Below are positions 53,727-60,499 of a DNA stretch of 64,000 nt, piece by piece. Made by a program: the position numbers and the translations under genes. Origin of the DNA: a virus. Every line of letters begins with the position of its first letter. Position 1 is the first letter of the stretch. The stretch lies in IMG/VR virus record IMGVR_UViG_3300050119_000072, positions 22,656 to 86,655 of that record. The stretch is one strand, 5' to 3'. Under the pieces are notes generated by a model. The model had not been told where the DNA came from. It worked only from the letters and a program-made list of their open reading frames with translations, and did no database searches.

Positions 53727-54226
53727 CCGATACGACAGTATCGATTCCCGCCGCCGCGCGCGGTCGCGCTCCGGCTGGCGCCGTCGCCATAACCGTCGCC
53801 TTTTTAGGTGTCTGGGAGGGCTGCGATCATGTTGCACGCCACCAGGCGATCGACCCGTCTGGCGTCATCACCTATTGCAACGGACTGACCAACTACGACG
53901 ACAAGAACGTGCGTCCGGGGCAGGTGTTCTCCGACGCCGATTGCGCGAGGCTCCTGGCCGGCGCGCTCCCGCGCTACATCAAAATGGTCGATCGGCAGAT
54001 CAAGGTGAAGATGCCGCCACACCGCTATGCCGCGGTCCTGTCGTTCACCTTTAACGAGGGCGAAGGCACGCTGCACAAGTCGAGCATCCGCGTTGACCTC
54101 AACGCCGGCCGCGTTCCGCAGGCTTGCGAGGACTTCCTCAAATACGACATAGCCAACCACAAGGTCTTGGTTGGCTTGGAAAATCGGCGCCGCGCCGAGC
54201 GCCTCTACTGCCTCCGAGAGGATTGA
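53723..54226 (+). CDS. SAR-type endolysin (GH24 lysozyme)
   Basis: 167 residues. A hydrophobic N-terminus AGAVAITVAFLGVWEG (about 18-33) is a signal-anchor-release type segment, with the catalytic Glu in WEG right after it. DPSGVITYCNGLTN supplies the Asp and Thr of the GH24 active site, although the usual A-Y-x-D spacing is altered. PHRYAAVLSFTFNEGEGTL and a later LENRRRAERLYC match the C-lobe. It cleaves peptidoglycan glycan chains. Confidence 0.82.
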   Translation: MTDTTVSIPAAARGRAPAGAVAITVAFLGVWEGCDHVARHQAIDPSGVITYCNGLTNYDDKNVRPGQVFSDADCARLLAGALPRYIKMVDRQIKVKMPPHRYAAVLSFTFNEGEGTLHKSSIRVDLNAGRVPQACEDFLKYDIANHKVLVGLENRRRAERLYCLRED

Positions 54227-54227
54227 A

Positions 54228-54551
54228 ATGTTCGACCATCTCACAATCAAGCTCGCCTTTGCCGGCATCGGGCACCTGCTCGCCGACTATTCCATTGCCT
54301 CGCTCGTTGCCGGCGCCCTGCTCGTCGGCTCGTTCTTCGTCGACGAGGTGCCGCTGTTGGGCAAGGTGAGTGCCGACATGCGGTGGGCTGCGGTGTTCAT
54401 CATTGGGTGCCTAGTCTGGGGCGCGCATATCCAGCACGACGACGACCTGCGGTGGATGGCCAAGCAGACCGTCATCAATGGTGCCGTGTCACACGCAACC
54501 ACGAAGCCAAACGTCGATCCGAATAAGGACAAGTTCGACAGCCCGGAGTAA
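54228..54551 (+). CDS. Small inner-membrane protein (lysis region)
   Basis: 107 residues from the ATG at 54228 (AGAGGATTGAA upstream). Two hydrophobic segments (SIASLVAGALLVGSFFV; MRWAAVFIIGCLVWG) are followed by a charged C-terminus (KPNVDPNKDKFDSPE). It may be a second holin, antiholin or inner-membrane spanin partner of the lipoprotein at 54559. Confidence 0.5.
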   Translation: MFDHLTIKLAFAGIGHLLADYSIASLVAGALLVGSFFVDEVPLLGKVSADMRWAAVFIIGCLVWGAHIQHDDDLRWMAKQTVINGAVSHATTKPNVDPNKDKFDSPE

Positions 54552-54558
54552 TGCCGCC

Positions 54559-54783
54559 ATGAGAACATTTCTGCTTCTGCTGCCGCTTGGCCTGTTACTG
54601 GGCGGCTGTGCCACTACCGATGGAGCGCTCTCGATCATGGCTCCGGTCTGCCAAGCGCTGATCGGCCCAATCCATTACACGTCGCACAACGCCAAGAGCC
54701 CACGCTATGCGGCGGCGGCTCTTGCGCCGGATCTGGCGGCGAGGAACAGCGTCGGCGAACGCCTACACTGCCCTGGCTATTGA
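54559..54783 (+). CDS. Rz1-like outer-membrane lipoprotein spanin
   Basis: 74 residues. The signal MRTFLLLLPLGLLLGGC ends in a lipobox (LGGC), so Cys17 would be lipidated. The mature part has C-x8-GPIHYTSHN and a final RLHC, close to the GP-I-x-Y...H-N...C pattern of short phage Rz1 proteins. It would fuse outer and inner membranes during lysis. Confidence 0.68.
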   Translation: MRTFLLLLPLGLLLGGCATTDGALSIMAPVCQALIGPIHYTSHNAKSPRYAAAALAPDLAARNSVGERLHCPGY

Positions 54784-54797
54784 TCTAGGGTAACGCC

Positions 54798-55094
54798 ATG
54801 ACAAACCTCAAAAAAGGACGCACCGCCGACAGGCGATGCGATGGAGACCAGACCATGTCTATGACAACGCAAGAGGTCGAGCACATCGCCGTAACCGCCG
54901 CAAAAGTCGCGGTCAACGAGACACTCAGGGTTCTCGGCATCGACGTGAGTAACCCGTTTGAGGTGCAGCAGGACATGGCGCATTTGCGGTTCTGGCGCAC
55001 GGCGTTTAACGGCGCCATCGGCCGCTTGACGATGATTGGCCTCATCGGCATGTTCGCCGTATCCGCATTCATCGCGGTAATCAAGTTTCGCTAA
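54798..55094 (+). CDS. Small membrane protein with VNETLRVLGID motif
   Basis: 98 residues; the ATG at 54855 (MSMTTQEVEHI) may be the real start. EVEHIAVTAAKVAVNETLRV, then DVSNPFEVQQDMAHLRFWR, then a C-terminal membrane helix LTMIGLIGMFAVSAFIAV is a widespread phage family of unknown function near lysis genes. It is the last + strand gene before a strong terminator. Confidence 0.62.
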   Translation: MTNLKKGRTADRRCDGDQTMSMTTQEVEHIAVTAAKVAVNETLRVLGIDVSNPFEVQQDMAHLRFWRTAFNGAIGRLTMIGLIGMFAVSAFIAVIKFR

Positions 55095-55153
55095 TCCCGG
55101 CTAACATGCCGGCTTAGGTGGCCCACACCCACCTGTCTGAGAGCGACCACTCA

Positions 55154-55187
55154 AGCGCCCTGGCTTCGGCCGGGGCGCTCTTTTTTT
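55154..55187 (+). terminator. Strong rho-independent terminator
   Basis: An 11-bp stem (55154-55164 with 55169-55179, one G-T pair) with a TTCG tetraloop is followed by C and seven T. It ends the late + strand operon at the point where minus-strand genes converge. Confidence 0.95.
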
Positions 55188-55189
55188 AT

Positions 55190-55288
55190 TCAGTTGTGAT
55201 TGTCTTGCGGGTCATATCTGGCGATGACTATCGCCAAGGCAAAGACAAAAAACCCTGCTGCGAGGGGGATCGCGGTGATCAGCCACAT
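55190..55288 (-). CDS. Tiny membrane protein
   Basis: 32 residues, MWLITAIPLAAGFFVFALAI and then a short charged end. Its start overlaps the end of the 69-residue gene upstream, and ATAGGGGCCAAGTC before the ATG matches the translation cassette of this operon. Probably a single-pass membrane peptide. It abuts the terminator. Confidence 0.45.
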   Translation of the reverse strand: MWLITAIPLAAGFFVFALAIVIARYDPQDNHN

Positions 55289-55488
55289 GACTTGGCCCCT
55301 ATGTTCAACAAAGCCGTAGGCAGCAACATTGCTGCCAGCGGCGTGGTTAGTAGGAAGATTGCCAGCGACGAAGCGAAGCCAATGAAGCAACGCAATATGC
55401 CGTCGCCATTTGAGTTGGCAACAAAGCCGATGCTCCCTGAAAACCAAATCAGGGAAATAAAAGAGATAACCTGAATAGCCATCATCAT
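55279..55488 (-). CDS. Small membrane protein
   Basis: 69 residues with two hydrophobic segments (VISFISLIWFSGSIGFV; CFIGFASSLAIFLLTTPLAA). ATAGGCCCGCCG precedes the first of three consecutive ATG codons and its TAG is the stop of the gene upstream. Function unknown. Confidence 0.55.
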   Translation of the reverse strand: MMMAIQVISFISLIWFSGSIGFVANSNGDGILRCFIGFASSLAIFLLTTPLAAMLLPTALLNIGAKSCG

Positions 55489-55496
55489 CGGCGGGC

Positions 55497-55694
55497 CTAT
55501 TTCGCCAACGCGGCGACCTTCTGTTCGTGGTAATAGTCCTGAGCCTCTTTCGCGGCCTCGGTCGCAATGCGTTCCAAAAGATCGCCAGATAAAACTTGCC
55601 CCAGGCCGGACGGCGCGACTGAGATATAGCCGCCGTTTGATGCGGGTATTTTTCGGATGCGGCGCTCGATGCGCGTATGAAGCGGGGTGTTCAT
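55497..55694 (-). CDS. Small hypothetical protein
   Basis: 65 residues from the ATG at 55694, chosen because TAGAGGCCGCCCCA lies upstream as in neighbouring genes. RIERRIRKIPASNGGYISVA is followed by a helical LLERIATEAAKEAQDYYHEQ. No known domain. Confidence 0.52.
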   Translation of the reverse strand: MNTPLHTRIERRIRKIPASNGGYISVAPSGLGQVLSGDLLERIATEAAKEAQDYYHEQKVAALAK

Positions 55695-55716
55695 TGGGGC
55701 GGCCTCTATATCCAAG

Positions 55717-56046
55717 TTAGAGTTCAAGGGCAGCGCGAGCGAGCGCAGGGCCTTTATGGCCCATGCACTTCTCAGTGAAGTAGACGCCGCTCACGCTAAA
55801 ATTCTCCGCTTCGTCAAGTAGCTTTTCGAGAGCGTTGGTTAGCTGCTCAATCTTGTAGTCTCGGCTCATCAACTTGGTGCCGATTTCGGAAAACTCGTCA
55901 TAGCCGAGCGTGACGGTTTCCGGCTTCTCGCGCGAGAATAAAGCAATACCCGGCTCGCAGCAGTTGACCGCTACAGCCTCCATGCCGATCCCGTTATCGA
56001 CGTAGTGGTAAGGGTCATGGCCGCAGAATGGGCATCGTTCAGACAT
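55717..56046 (-). CDS. Lar-like zinc-binding protein
   Basis: 109 residues. The start CPFCGHDPYHY...VNCCEPG resembles the restriction-alleviation Lar family (Cys-Pro-x-Cys-Gly then a Cys pair). A second half is helical (LTNALEKLLDEAENF). Lar proteins modulate type I restriction; here that activity is inferred from the zinc knuckle only. Confidence 0.62.
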   Translation of the reverse strand: MSERCPFCGHDPYHYVDNGIGMEAVAVNCCEPGIALFSREKPETVTLGYDEFSEIGTKLMSRDYKIEQLTNALEKLLDEAENFSVSGVYFTEKCMGHKGPALARAALEL

Positions 56047-56058
56047 TCGGGGGTCTTT

Positions 56059-56238
56059 CTACAGGATGAACAAGAGACTGGCGTAGGCGGCGAGGGCGAG
56101 TAGTCCGACCCACCCCGGCACCGTGCCAGACACGTCAACCAATCCGACGAGCAGCGCGACCGAAAACAGCGTCAGGCCAAGGAGGGCGATCAATATCCAC
56201 GCTGGCGTCTTGCTGATTTGGCTTAGGTCGTGTCGCAT
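56059..56238 (-). CDS. Small membrane protein
   Basis: 59 residues: MRHDLSQISKTPAWILIALL begins the first of two hydrophobic segments; the second is GWVGLLALAAYASLLFIL at the C-terminus. AAGGA lies nine bases before the ATG. Two-pass inner-membrane protein, function unknown. Confidence 0.58.
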   Translation of the reverse strand: MRHDLSQISKTPAWILIALLGLTLFSVALLVGLVDVSGTVPGWVGLLALAAYASLLFIL

Positions 56239-56251
56239 CGGGGGAAATCCT

Positions 56252-56353
56252 TCAAGTCTTGTCTCGTTTCAGTTTGCCACAGTGTGGGCAGCGCCGATCA
56301 TAGACCTCTATCGCGCAAGGCTCGCAGTACCAGCTTTTCGGCTTGCGCGGCAT
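56252..56353 (-). CDS. Tiny zinc-ribbon protein
   Basis: 33 residues: YCEPC near residue 9 and CPHCG near residue 22 make two C-x-x-C pairs of a zinc ribbon, followed by a basic end. TAGAGGCCG precedes the ATG, the cassette used by its neighbours. It overlaps the end of the gene at 56298 in another frame. Confidence 0.55.
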   Translation of the reverse strand: MPRKPKSWYCEPCAIEVYDRRCPHCGKLKRDKT

Positions 56354-56600
56354 CGGCCTCTACTGACTGGCGTATTGCATCGGCGATGTGCTTGCCAGTT
56401 GAAGGCACCATCGCATTACCCGGTGGACTGCCGGGGCGCTCGTAAATGTAGAGAAACTGTGCAGGAAATTCCTCTGCAATCTTGGCGCACCGCTCGCGCT
56501 CGGCGGCAATCGCGAAGGCTATATCCTCGCGCAGAATTGCATGCCGGTTCATAATGTCGCTGGCTTGGTTTAGATCACTATCGAATATGGCGATTGGCAT
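56298..56600 (-). CDS. Hypothetical protein with duplicated C-terminal module
   Basis: 100 residues. The stretch AAERERCAKIAEEFPAQFLY, then ERPGSPPGNAMVPSTGKHIA and DAIRQ recurs, almost residue for residue, in the separate gene at 57161. An extra C-terminal helix (LVLRALRDRGL) is unique. It is a paralogous pair made by internal duplication. Function unknown. Confidence 0.55.
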   Translation of the reverse strand: MPIAIFDSDLNQASDIMNRHAILREDIAFAIAAERERCAKIAEEFPAQFLYIYERPGSPPGNAMVPSTGKHIADAIRQSVEADAAQAEKLVLRALRDRGL

Positions 56601-56616
56601 GGGTGGGGTTCCACAT

Positions 56617-56955
56617 TCAGATTTTGTTGACGGTTTCTGGCATAAGGAGTTTTTTCATATAGGCTCGATGTTCTGCCCATCCTATTTGCCGCCCTATATC
56701 GTGCCCGCGCTGGTAAGCAGCGGCTACCGCCGCTTCAAGTTCTGACCGATACCGGCACCACGCCGCCTTGAAGGCAACGGCCTCCGCGCCGTCGATCCAA
56801 ATTGCGTTGGCCCAACTATCAACCTCGTGATCCCATTTGGTGTGCTTGGTCACGACCACGAGGCCAAGAGAATTGTCGGTTTCGATGTGTTGCACATCGG
56901 CCAGCGGGACGATCACGTTCTTGCCGCTGTAGATGCTTTCGGTCACAGTCTGCAT
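56617..56955 (-). CDS. Hypothetical protein
   Basis: 112 residues. A strand-rich first half (VIVPLADVQHIETDNSLGLV, WANAIWIDGAEA) and a helical second half (LEAAVAAAYQRGHDIGRQIG). ATAGGCCCCGAA precedes the ATG. No recognised domain. Confidence 0.55.
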   Translation of the reverse strand: MQTVTESIYSGKNVIVPLADVQHIETDNSLGLVVVTKHTKWDHEVDSWANAIWIDGAEAVAFKAAWCRYRSELEAAVAAAYQRGHDIGRQIGWAEHRAYMKKLLMPETVNKI

Positions 56956-56963
56956 TTCGGGGC

Positions 56964-57152
56964 CTATTCCTTCAAGGCTGTGGTGGCTGCGCCATAGCAG
57001 AGTGAAATGTCTAGCAGCATTTGATCCCGGCTTCGTTCTCTGGGGGAAAGTCCCCTGGCGATAGTTTCAAGCGCCGCACACAGCCGTTTTATTTTGGCGT
57101 CCTTGTTGTCTTGGTCCTGGGCAGCTTTGCACGCTTCTGTAAATTCACCCAT
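56964..57152 (-). CDS. Small helical protein
   Basis: 62 residues, helical and charged at the start (EFTEACKAAQDQDNKDAKIK), with IARGLSPRERSRDQMLLDIS after. TTAGGCCCGATC precedes the ATG. Function unknown. Confidence 0.5.
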   Translation of the reverse strand: MGEFTEACKAAQDQDNKDAKIKRLCAALETIARGLSPRERSRDQMLLDISLCYGAATTALKE

Positions 57153-57160
57153 GATCGGGC

Positions 57161-57370
57161 CTAACTTGTCTGGCGGATTGCATCCGCGATGTGCTTGCCA
57201 GTTGAAGGCACCATCGCGTTACCCGGAGGACTGCCGGGGCGGTCATAGATATGAAGAACCTGCGCCGGGAAATCTTCCGCGATCTTGGCACATCGCTCGC
57301 GCTCGGCGGCGACGGCCAGCGTAATAACTTCCACCTTCTTGGCGTAGGGTTCGTTTTCGGTTGTTGGCAT
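57161..57370 (-). CDS. Paralogue of the gene at 56298
   Basis: 69 residues. AAERERCAKIAEDFPAQVLH followed by YDRPGSPPGNAMVPSTGKHI is nearly the same as in the 56298 product; the N-terminus is different. ATAGGTCCAAA precedes the ATG. A duplicated module in one operon. Confidence 0.55.
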   Translation of the reverse strand: MPTTENEPYAKKVEVITLAVAAERERCAKIAEDFPAQVLHIYDRPGSPPGNAMVPSTGKHIADAIRQTS

Positions 57371-57377
57371 TTTGGAC

Positions 57378-57578
57378 CTATTCCTTCAAATTTGCGAGCG
57401 CGTTGATTGCGGCCAAGCGGGCGGAACGGAGGCCCTGCACAAAAGCCTGCTGTGCGGCGTGGACGTGTTCCGAGTAAAAGCCCTCGGCGCTGATGCCGTC
57501 CCTCGGCTCAGCGTCAATTCGTTCCTCGATGCGGTCGAAGATTGCGCGCTGCTGTGGCGTTTTGCAGATCATGGGCAT
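57378..57578 (-). CDS. Small helical protein
   Basis: 66 residues from the ATG at 57578 (ATAGGTCCG upstream). QQRAIFDRIEERIDAEPRDG and AAQQAFVQGLRSARLAAINA are helices. No family known. Confidence 0.5.
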   Translation of the reverse strand: MPMICKTPQQRAIFDRIEERIDAEPRDGISAEGFYSEHVHAAQQAFVQGLRSARLAAINALANLKE

Positions 57579-57583
57579 CGGAC

Positions 57584-57769
57584 CTATCGTGACAAGTTGC
57601 GGATTGCCTGCCCGCGACTGATGAGAGATAACTGCATCAGGCAATGGCGGCACGGTTGCGTGTAGGGGCTGTAACCTTCGTCCCGGCAGGTATGCGAGTC
57701 AGTATCTGCGGCAACTGCGCTGATGCGGCTTTCGATTGCCTTTAATTCCGTTCGGTGTGCTGCGTTCAT
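57584..57769 (-). CDS. Small protein with Cys/His pair
   Basis: 61 residues from the ATG at 57769, with TAGAGCCCCCGAAA upstream. HRTELKAIESRISAVAADTD is followed by SHTCRDEGYSPYTQPCRHCL, in which the cysteines and histidines may bind zinc. Confidence 0.5.
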   Translation of the reverse strand: MNAAHRTELKAIESRISAVAADTDSHTCRDEGYSPYTQPCRHCLMQLSLISRGQAIRNLSR

Positions 57770-57783
57770 TTTCGGGGGCTCTA

Positions 57784-58125
57784 TTAACTGCCAGCCCACA
57801 GGCCGACAACGCGCCCGTGAACTGTGATGTATCGCTTGTAAATGTTGTCGCTAAATTCGATCCCTTGGCAGGGAATTTTGCGCCCGAAAATCTCGACGGT
57901 CGTTTGGCCGTGTACGGGTGAGAGCGCCGGGTGGAGTAGAAGTTCGCTGCCGCGATTGACACACCGCTTCACCACCGGGTCGCGGTCCTTGATCTGCACA
58001 AGGTAAATGCCGTTGTCTTCGACTTCGGTTTGAGCGGCGTCGATTACCACTTCCATGTCGGGAAAGTTATGACCGCCGGGGCGGCGTTCCAAAGCGCCTG
58101 AAAGCTCGGTGATTCCTTGCAGCAT
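57784..58125 (-). CDS. Hypothetical protein, first gene of the minus operon
   Basis: 113 residues from the ATG at 58125 (TAGAGGACGCCCCGAAA upstream), which also places it about 40 bases from the divergent promoter. A beta-rich second half (GIYLVQIKDRDPVVKRCVNR, GQTTVEIFGRKIPCQGIEF) hints at a small barrel. Family unknown; as the first gene after the operator it may be produced in the greatest amount of this operon. Confidence 0.55.
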   Translation of the reverse strand: MLQGITELSGALERRPGGHNFPDMEVVIDAAQTEVEDNGIYLVQIKDRDPVVKRCVNRGSELLLHPALSPVHGQTTVEIFGRKIPCQGIEFSDNIYKRYITVHGRVVGLWAGS

Positions 58126-58168
58126 TTTCGGGGCGTCCTCTAACAGTCGGTGTCCAATTCTCACGACC

Positions 58169-58222
58169 TATATACGCCCTTGCTATTGACTTGTCCAGAC
58201 CCAAACTGTATTATCTGGACAA
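58169..58222. promoter_or_regulatory. Divergent promoters with inverted-repeat operator
   Basis: Plus strand: TTGACT (58186-58191), 17 bases, TATTAT (58209-58214), ATG at 58222. Minus strand: TGGACA (58192-58197), 17 bases, TATATA (58169-58174). TTGTCCAGA (58191-58199) and TCTGGACAA (58214-58222) are exact reverse complements 14 bases apart; one covers the minus -35 and part of the plus -35, the other the plus -10 edge and the start codon. A dimeric repressor bound there would control both operons. Confidence 0.85.
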
Positions 58223-58779
58223 TGGCAAAAACAGTCCACATGAACCGCCGCGCCTACATCAACCCGCTGCCCGGCTATTCGGAAGCGGCGCAGCGTGCCG
58301 ATATTCTAAACAGCGGCCCGATTGACGAATGGTACGTCGAAAGCCAGCGCGTTACCCGCGCCGACTTCATCAAGCACCTGCGGGCCGGGGATCGCGCCGT
58401 AGTTGCCAACTTTGCCTGCTTGGCGAAGGCGCACGGCAGAATCGACAGCAGGTTGTCTGACCTACTGGAAGCTGCCGGGGATATCAGGGCCAAGTGCTGC
58501 ATCCTGATGGCACAGACCGATTTATGGGTCAGTAAGGCGTCATTGGCTGCGGCCCGCGCCTTCCTGCTCAAAGAGCGCAACGTCAAGAACGGGTCGGCCA
58601 AGAAGATCAATCTAACCGACGCACAAGTGAAGCGGGTGTTGGAGGTCTGCGACAGCAAGCGGTACACCAACGACCGGCAGCGCCTCACTGCCCTCAAGAA
58701 AGAGGGCATAGACATTGGCCGCACGTTCATGGTGACGACCATACCACAGATTGCCCGCGAGCGCGGGATAACGATTTAG
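58222..58779 (+). CDS. Resolvase-like regulator candidate
   Basis: 185 residues from the ATG at 58222, only seven bases after the -10 box, so the mRNA is probably leaderless. The first part (EWYVESQRVTRADFIKHLRA, GDRAVVANFACLAKAHGRID) resembles the non-catalytic side of serine-resolvase domains, but the catalytic Ser of that family is not visible. A helical C-terminus (NLTDAQVKRVLEVCDSKRYT, then IPQIARERGIT) could bind DNA. As the first gene after the operator, it may be the autoregulator; this is an inference. Confidence 0.55.
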   Translation: MAKTVHMNRRAYINPLPGYSEAAQRADILNSGPIDEWYVESQRVTRADFIKHLRAGDRAVVANFACLAKAHGRIDSRLSDLLEAAGDIRAKCCILMAQTDLWVSKASLAAARAFLLKERNVKNGSAKKINLTDAQVKRVLEVCDSKRYTNDRQRLTALKKEGIDIGRTFMVTTIPQIARERGITI

Positions 58780-58787
58780 GAGCGACC

Positions 58788-59255
58788 GTGAGTGTTCACT
58801 TTAGCAGCAAGACCGACCTGTGGGAAACGCCGCAAGCGTTCTTCGACAAGTACCATGCTCGCTACAAGTTCACGTTCGACGTTTGCGCCACTTACGAGAA
58901 CGCCAAGTGCGAAAGATTTTATACCGAAAAAGAAAATGCCCTCACTCAGCCGTGGGAGGGCATCTGCTGGATGAATCCGCCCTATGGTCGGACAATCGGA
59001 TTGTGGATGCGAAAGGCGTTTGACAGTTTCAAGGAAGGCGCAACGGTCGTCTGTCTTGTCCCGGCTCGCACTGATACGAATTGGTGGCACGACTACGCGA
59101 TGAAAGGCGAGATTGAGTTTATCAAAGGCCGTCTAAAGTTCGGCGGCCACAAAAACTCAGCGCCGTTTCCTTCTGCGGTTGTCGCCTTCGATGATCGCGT
59201 GAGAATGTGGAAACATAATTATTGGGATGCCCGTCAAGCATCCCAGTCAAAATAG
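58788..59255 (+). CDS. DNA N6-adenine methyltransferase (phage Dam-type), copy A
   Basis: 155 residues from a GTG at 58788 with TTAGGAG upstream. SSKTDLWETPQAFFDKYHAR opens the family; FTFDVCAT, then WMNPPYGRTIGLW carry the NPPY catalytic motif (residues about 63-66), and FIKGRLKFGGHKNSAPFPSA ends the core. This matches the short phage enzyme (PF05869 type) that methylates adenine in DNA, usually to protect it from restriction. An identical second copy, disrupted, lies at 62331-63997. Confidence 0.88.
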   Translation: MSVHFSSKTDLWETPQAFFDKYHARYKFTFDVCATYENAKCERFYTEKENALTQPWEGICWMNPPYGRTIGLWMRKAFDSFKEGATVVCLVPARTDTNWWHDYAMKGEIEFIKGRLKFGGHKNSAPFPSAVVAFDDRVRMWKHNYWDARQASQSK

Positions 59256-59264
59256 GAGAATTTA

Positions 59265-59642
59265 ATGCTCAAAGAACTTCGCGGGGCGAACGCTGCACGG
59301 CAAGCAGAGTGGGACCCGGACGACAAGATCACGCTCGCCTATCGCGGCAATGAATTGGCTGGCGAGGTTGGTGAGGCCTGCAACGTCATCAAGAAGCTTG
59401 CCCGCGAGCGTCTTGGCATACGCGGTAGCCGGTCCACGGTTGGCGATCTTGCCGACGAATTGGCCGATGTAATTATTTGCGTCGATTTGATCGCCATGTC
59501 CGAAGGCATCGACCTAGACGCGGCAGTGTCGCGCAAGTTCAACTGGGCCTCAGAAAAATATGGCTTGAAAACTCGGCTCGCCAGCGAGCATGACCGACGC
59601 TTGGATATGGAACGGCGAAATCGTTCGCTGCTCGAACAATAA
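59265..59642 (+). CDS. MazG-like nucleotide pyrophosphohydrolase
   Basis: 125 residues. RGNELAGEVGEACNVIKKLA holds the ExxE of the all-alpha NTP pyrophosphatase fold, and DLADELADVIICVDLIAMSE the second ExxD pair. It hydrolyses NTPs or related nucleotides; phage MazG proteins may alter host alarmone or nucleotide pools. ATAGGAGAATTTA precedes the ATG. Confidence 0.82.
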   Translation: MLKELRGANAARQAEWDPDDKITLAYRGNELAGEVGEACNVIKKLARERLGIRGSRSTVGDLADELADVIICVDLIAMSEGIDLDAAVSRKFNWASEKYGLKTRLASEHDRRLDMERRNRSLLEQ

Positions 59643-59655
59643 TTAGGAGCCGAGC

Positions 59656-60105
59656 GTGAAAGAGCCGGTCGATCACATCTTGCGCCCGCAGCTTCCTTGG
59701 CGCGATGGCGCGAACGCTATCACTGAGTGCGGCTATGACGGCACCAAGGTAAAGACAATTACACGCGATGAGTTTCAGCAGCGTCTAAAAGACTTCGGGC
59801 GGCAGCGAACGGCAATGATTAGCTGCATGACTTGTTCGGACACCGCTGGACGTTACGGTACTTGGGACGATGACCCGCGCCGCGCTATCCAGCGCGAGGT
59901 CGAATGGGAATGTCGCTGGCGAAACACTAACGAACATGGCCTGCGCTTGAGGGATGAACTAACCGCTATCGCCACCTTGATCGAAGCGCACCGCGACGAG
60001 TTTGATGCCCTTGTCTCCGGTAACGAACAGCGCCGCGAGTGGCTTGAGAAAAAGGCGGCGATGCAGAGCAAGCCGAAAGAGTCCACAAAACCACGTTTGA
60101 TATAG
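59656..60105 (+). CDS. Hypothetical protein (GTG start)
   Basis: 149 residues from a GTG with TTAGGAG upstream. PWRDGANAITECGYDGTKVK, then SCMTCSDTAGRYGTWDDDPR with a CxxC, and a long charged helix (RDELTAIATLIEAHRDEFDA). I do not recognise a family. Confidence 0.6.
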   Translation: MKEPVDHILRPQLPWRDGANAITECGYDGTKVKTITRDEFQQRLKDFGRQRTAMISCMTCSDTAGRYGTWDDDPRRAIQREVEWECRWRNTNEHGLRLRDELTAIATLIEAHRDEFDALVSGNEQRREWLEKKAAMQSKPKESTKPRLI

Positions 60106-60116
60106 AGGAGTTTGAA

Positions 60117-60284
60117 ATGGCCGGCCTACTCGCTTTAGGACTCCTCGGTATGATTATCTCGTGCGTATGCGCGCTACTGGCGCTCGGAGATATGAACGAC
60201 CGTTTCAGGGTCATCGTATGTCTGCTCGGCATGGCGTTCGGTGCCGCGCTCTTGTTCGGTGCCATATCTCAGTCGCCGGTTTGA
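60117..60284 (+). CDS. Small membrane protein
   Basis: 55 residues, missed by length-limited searches: two hydrophobic segments (MAGLLALGLLGMIISCVCAL; VIVCLLGMAFGAALLFGAI) around a short charged loop. TAGAGGAG lies upstream of the ATG. Function unknown. Confidence 0.58.
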   Translation: MAGLLALGLLGMIISCVCALLALGDMNDRFRVIVCLLGMAFGAALLFGAISQSPV

Positions 60285-60304
60285 ATTAAGAGGAGCCGAC
60301 CGGC

Positions 60305-60490
60305 ATGTGCAGCACTTTTCTCGGCCCCGGTGAAAGCGGTCCTTGGGCGCGGCTTGGCTGGCGCAAGGCTCGCGCTGGTGATCGGGCGGCGGTCTATACT
60401 TCTAGCTGCGTGACTTGTCGCCGCGTTTGGATTTGGCCGCACAGTACAACGCCAAAAATTCCTGCCGTGTTTTATATCGGCACAAGGTAG
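60305..60490 (+). CDS. Small hypothetical protein
   Basis: 61 residues starting MCSTFLGPGESGPWARLGWR; SSCVTCRRVWIW has a C-x-x-C. AGAGGAG is upstream. Probably metal-binding; function unknown. Confidence 0.5.
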   Translation: MCSTFLGPGESGPWARLGWRKARAGDRAAVYTSSCVTCRRVWIWPHSTTPKIPAVFYIGTR

Positions 60491-60499
60491 AGGAGCGAC

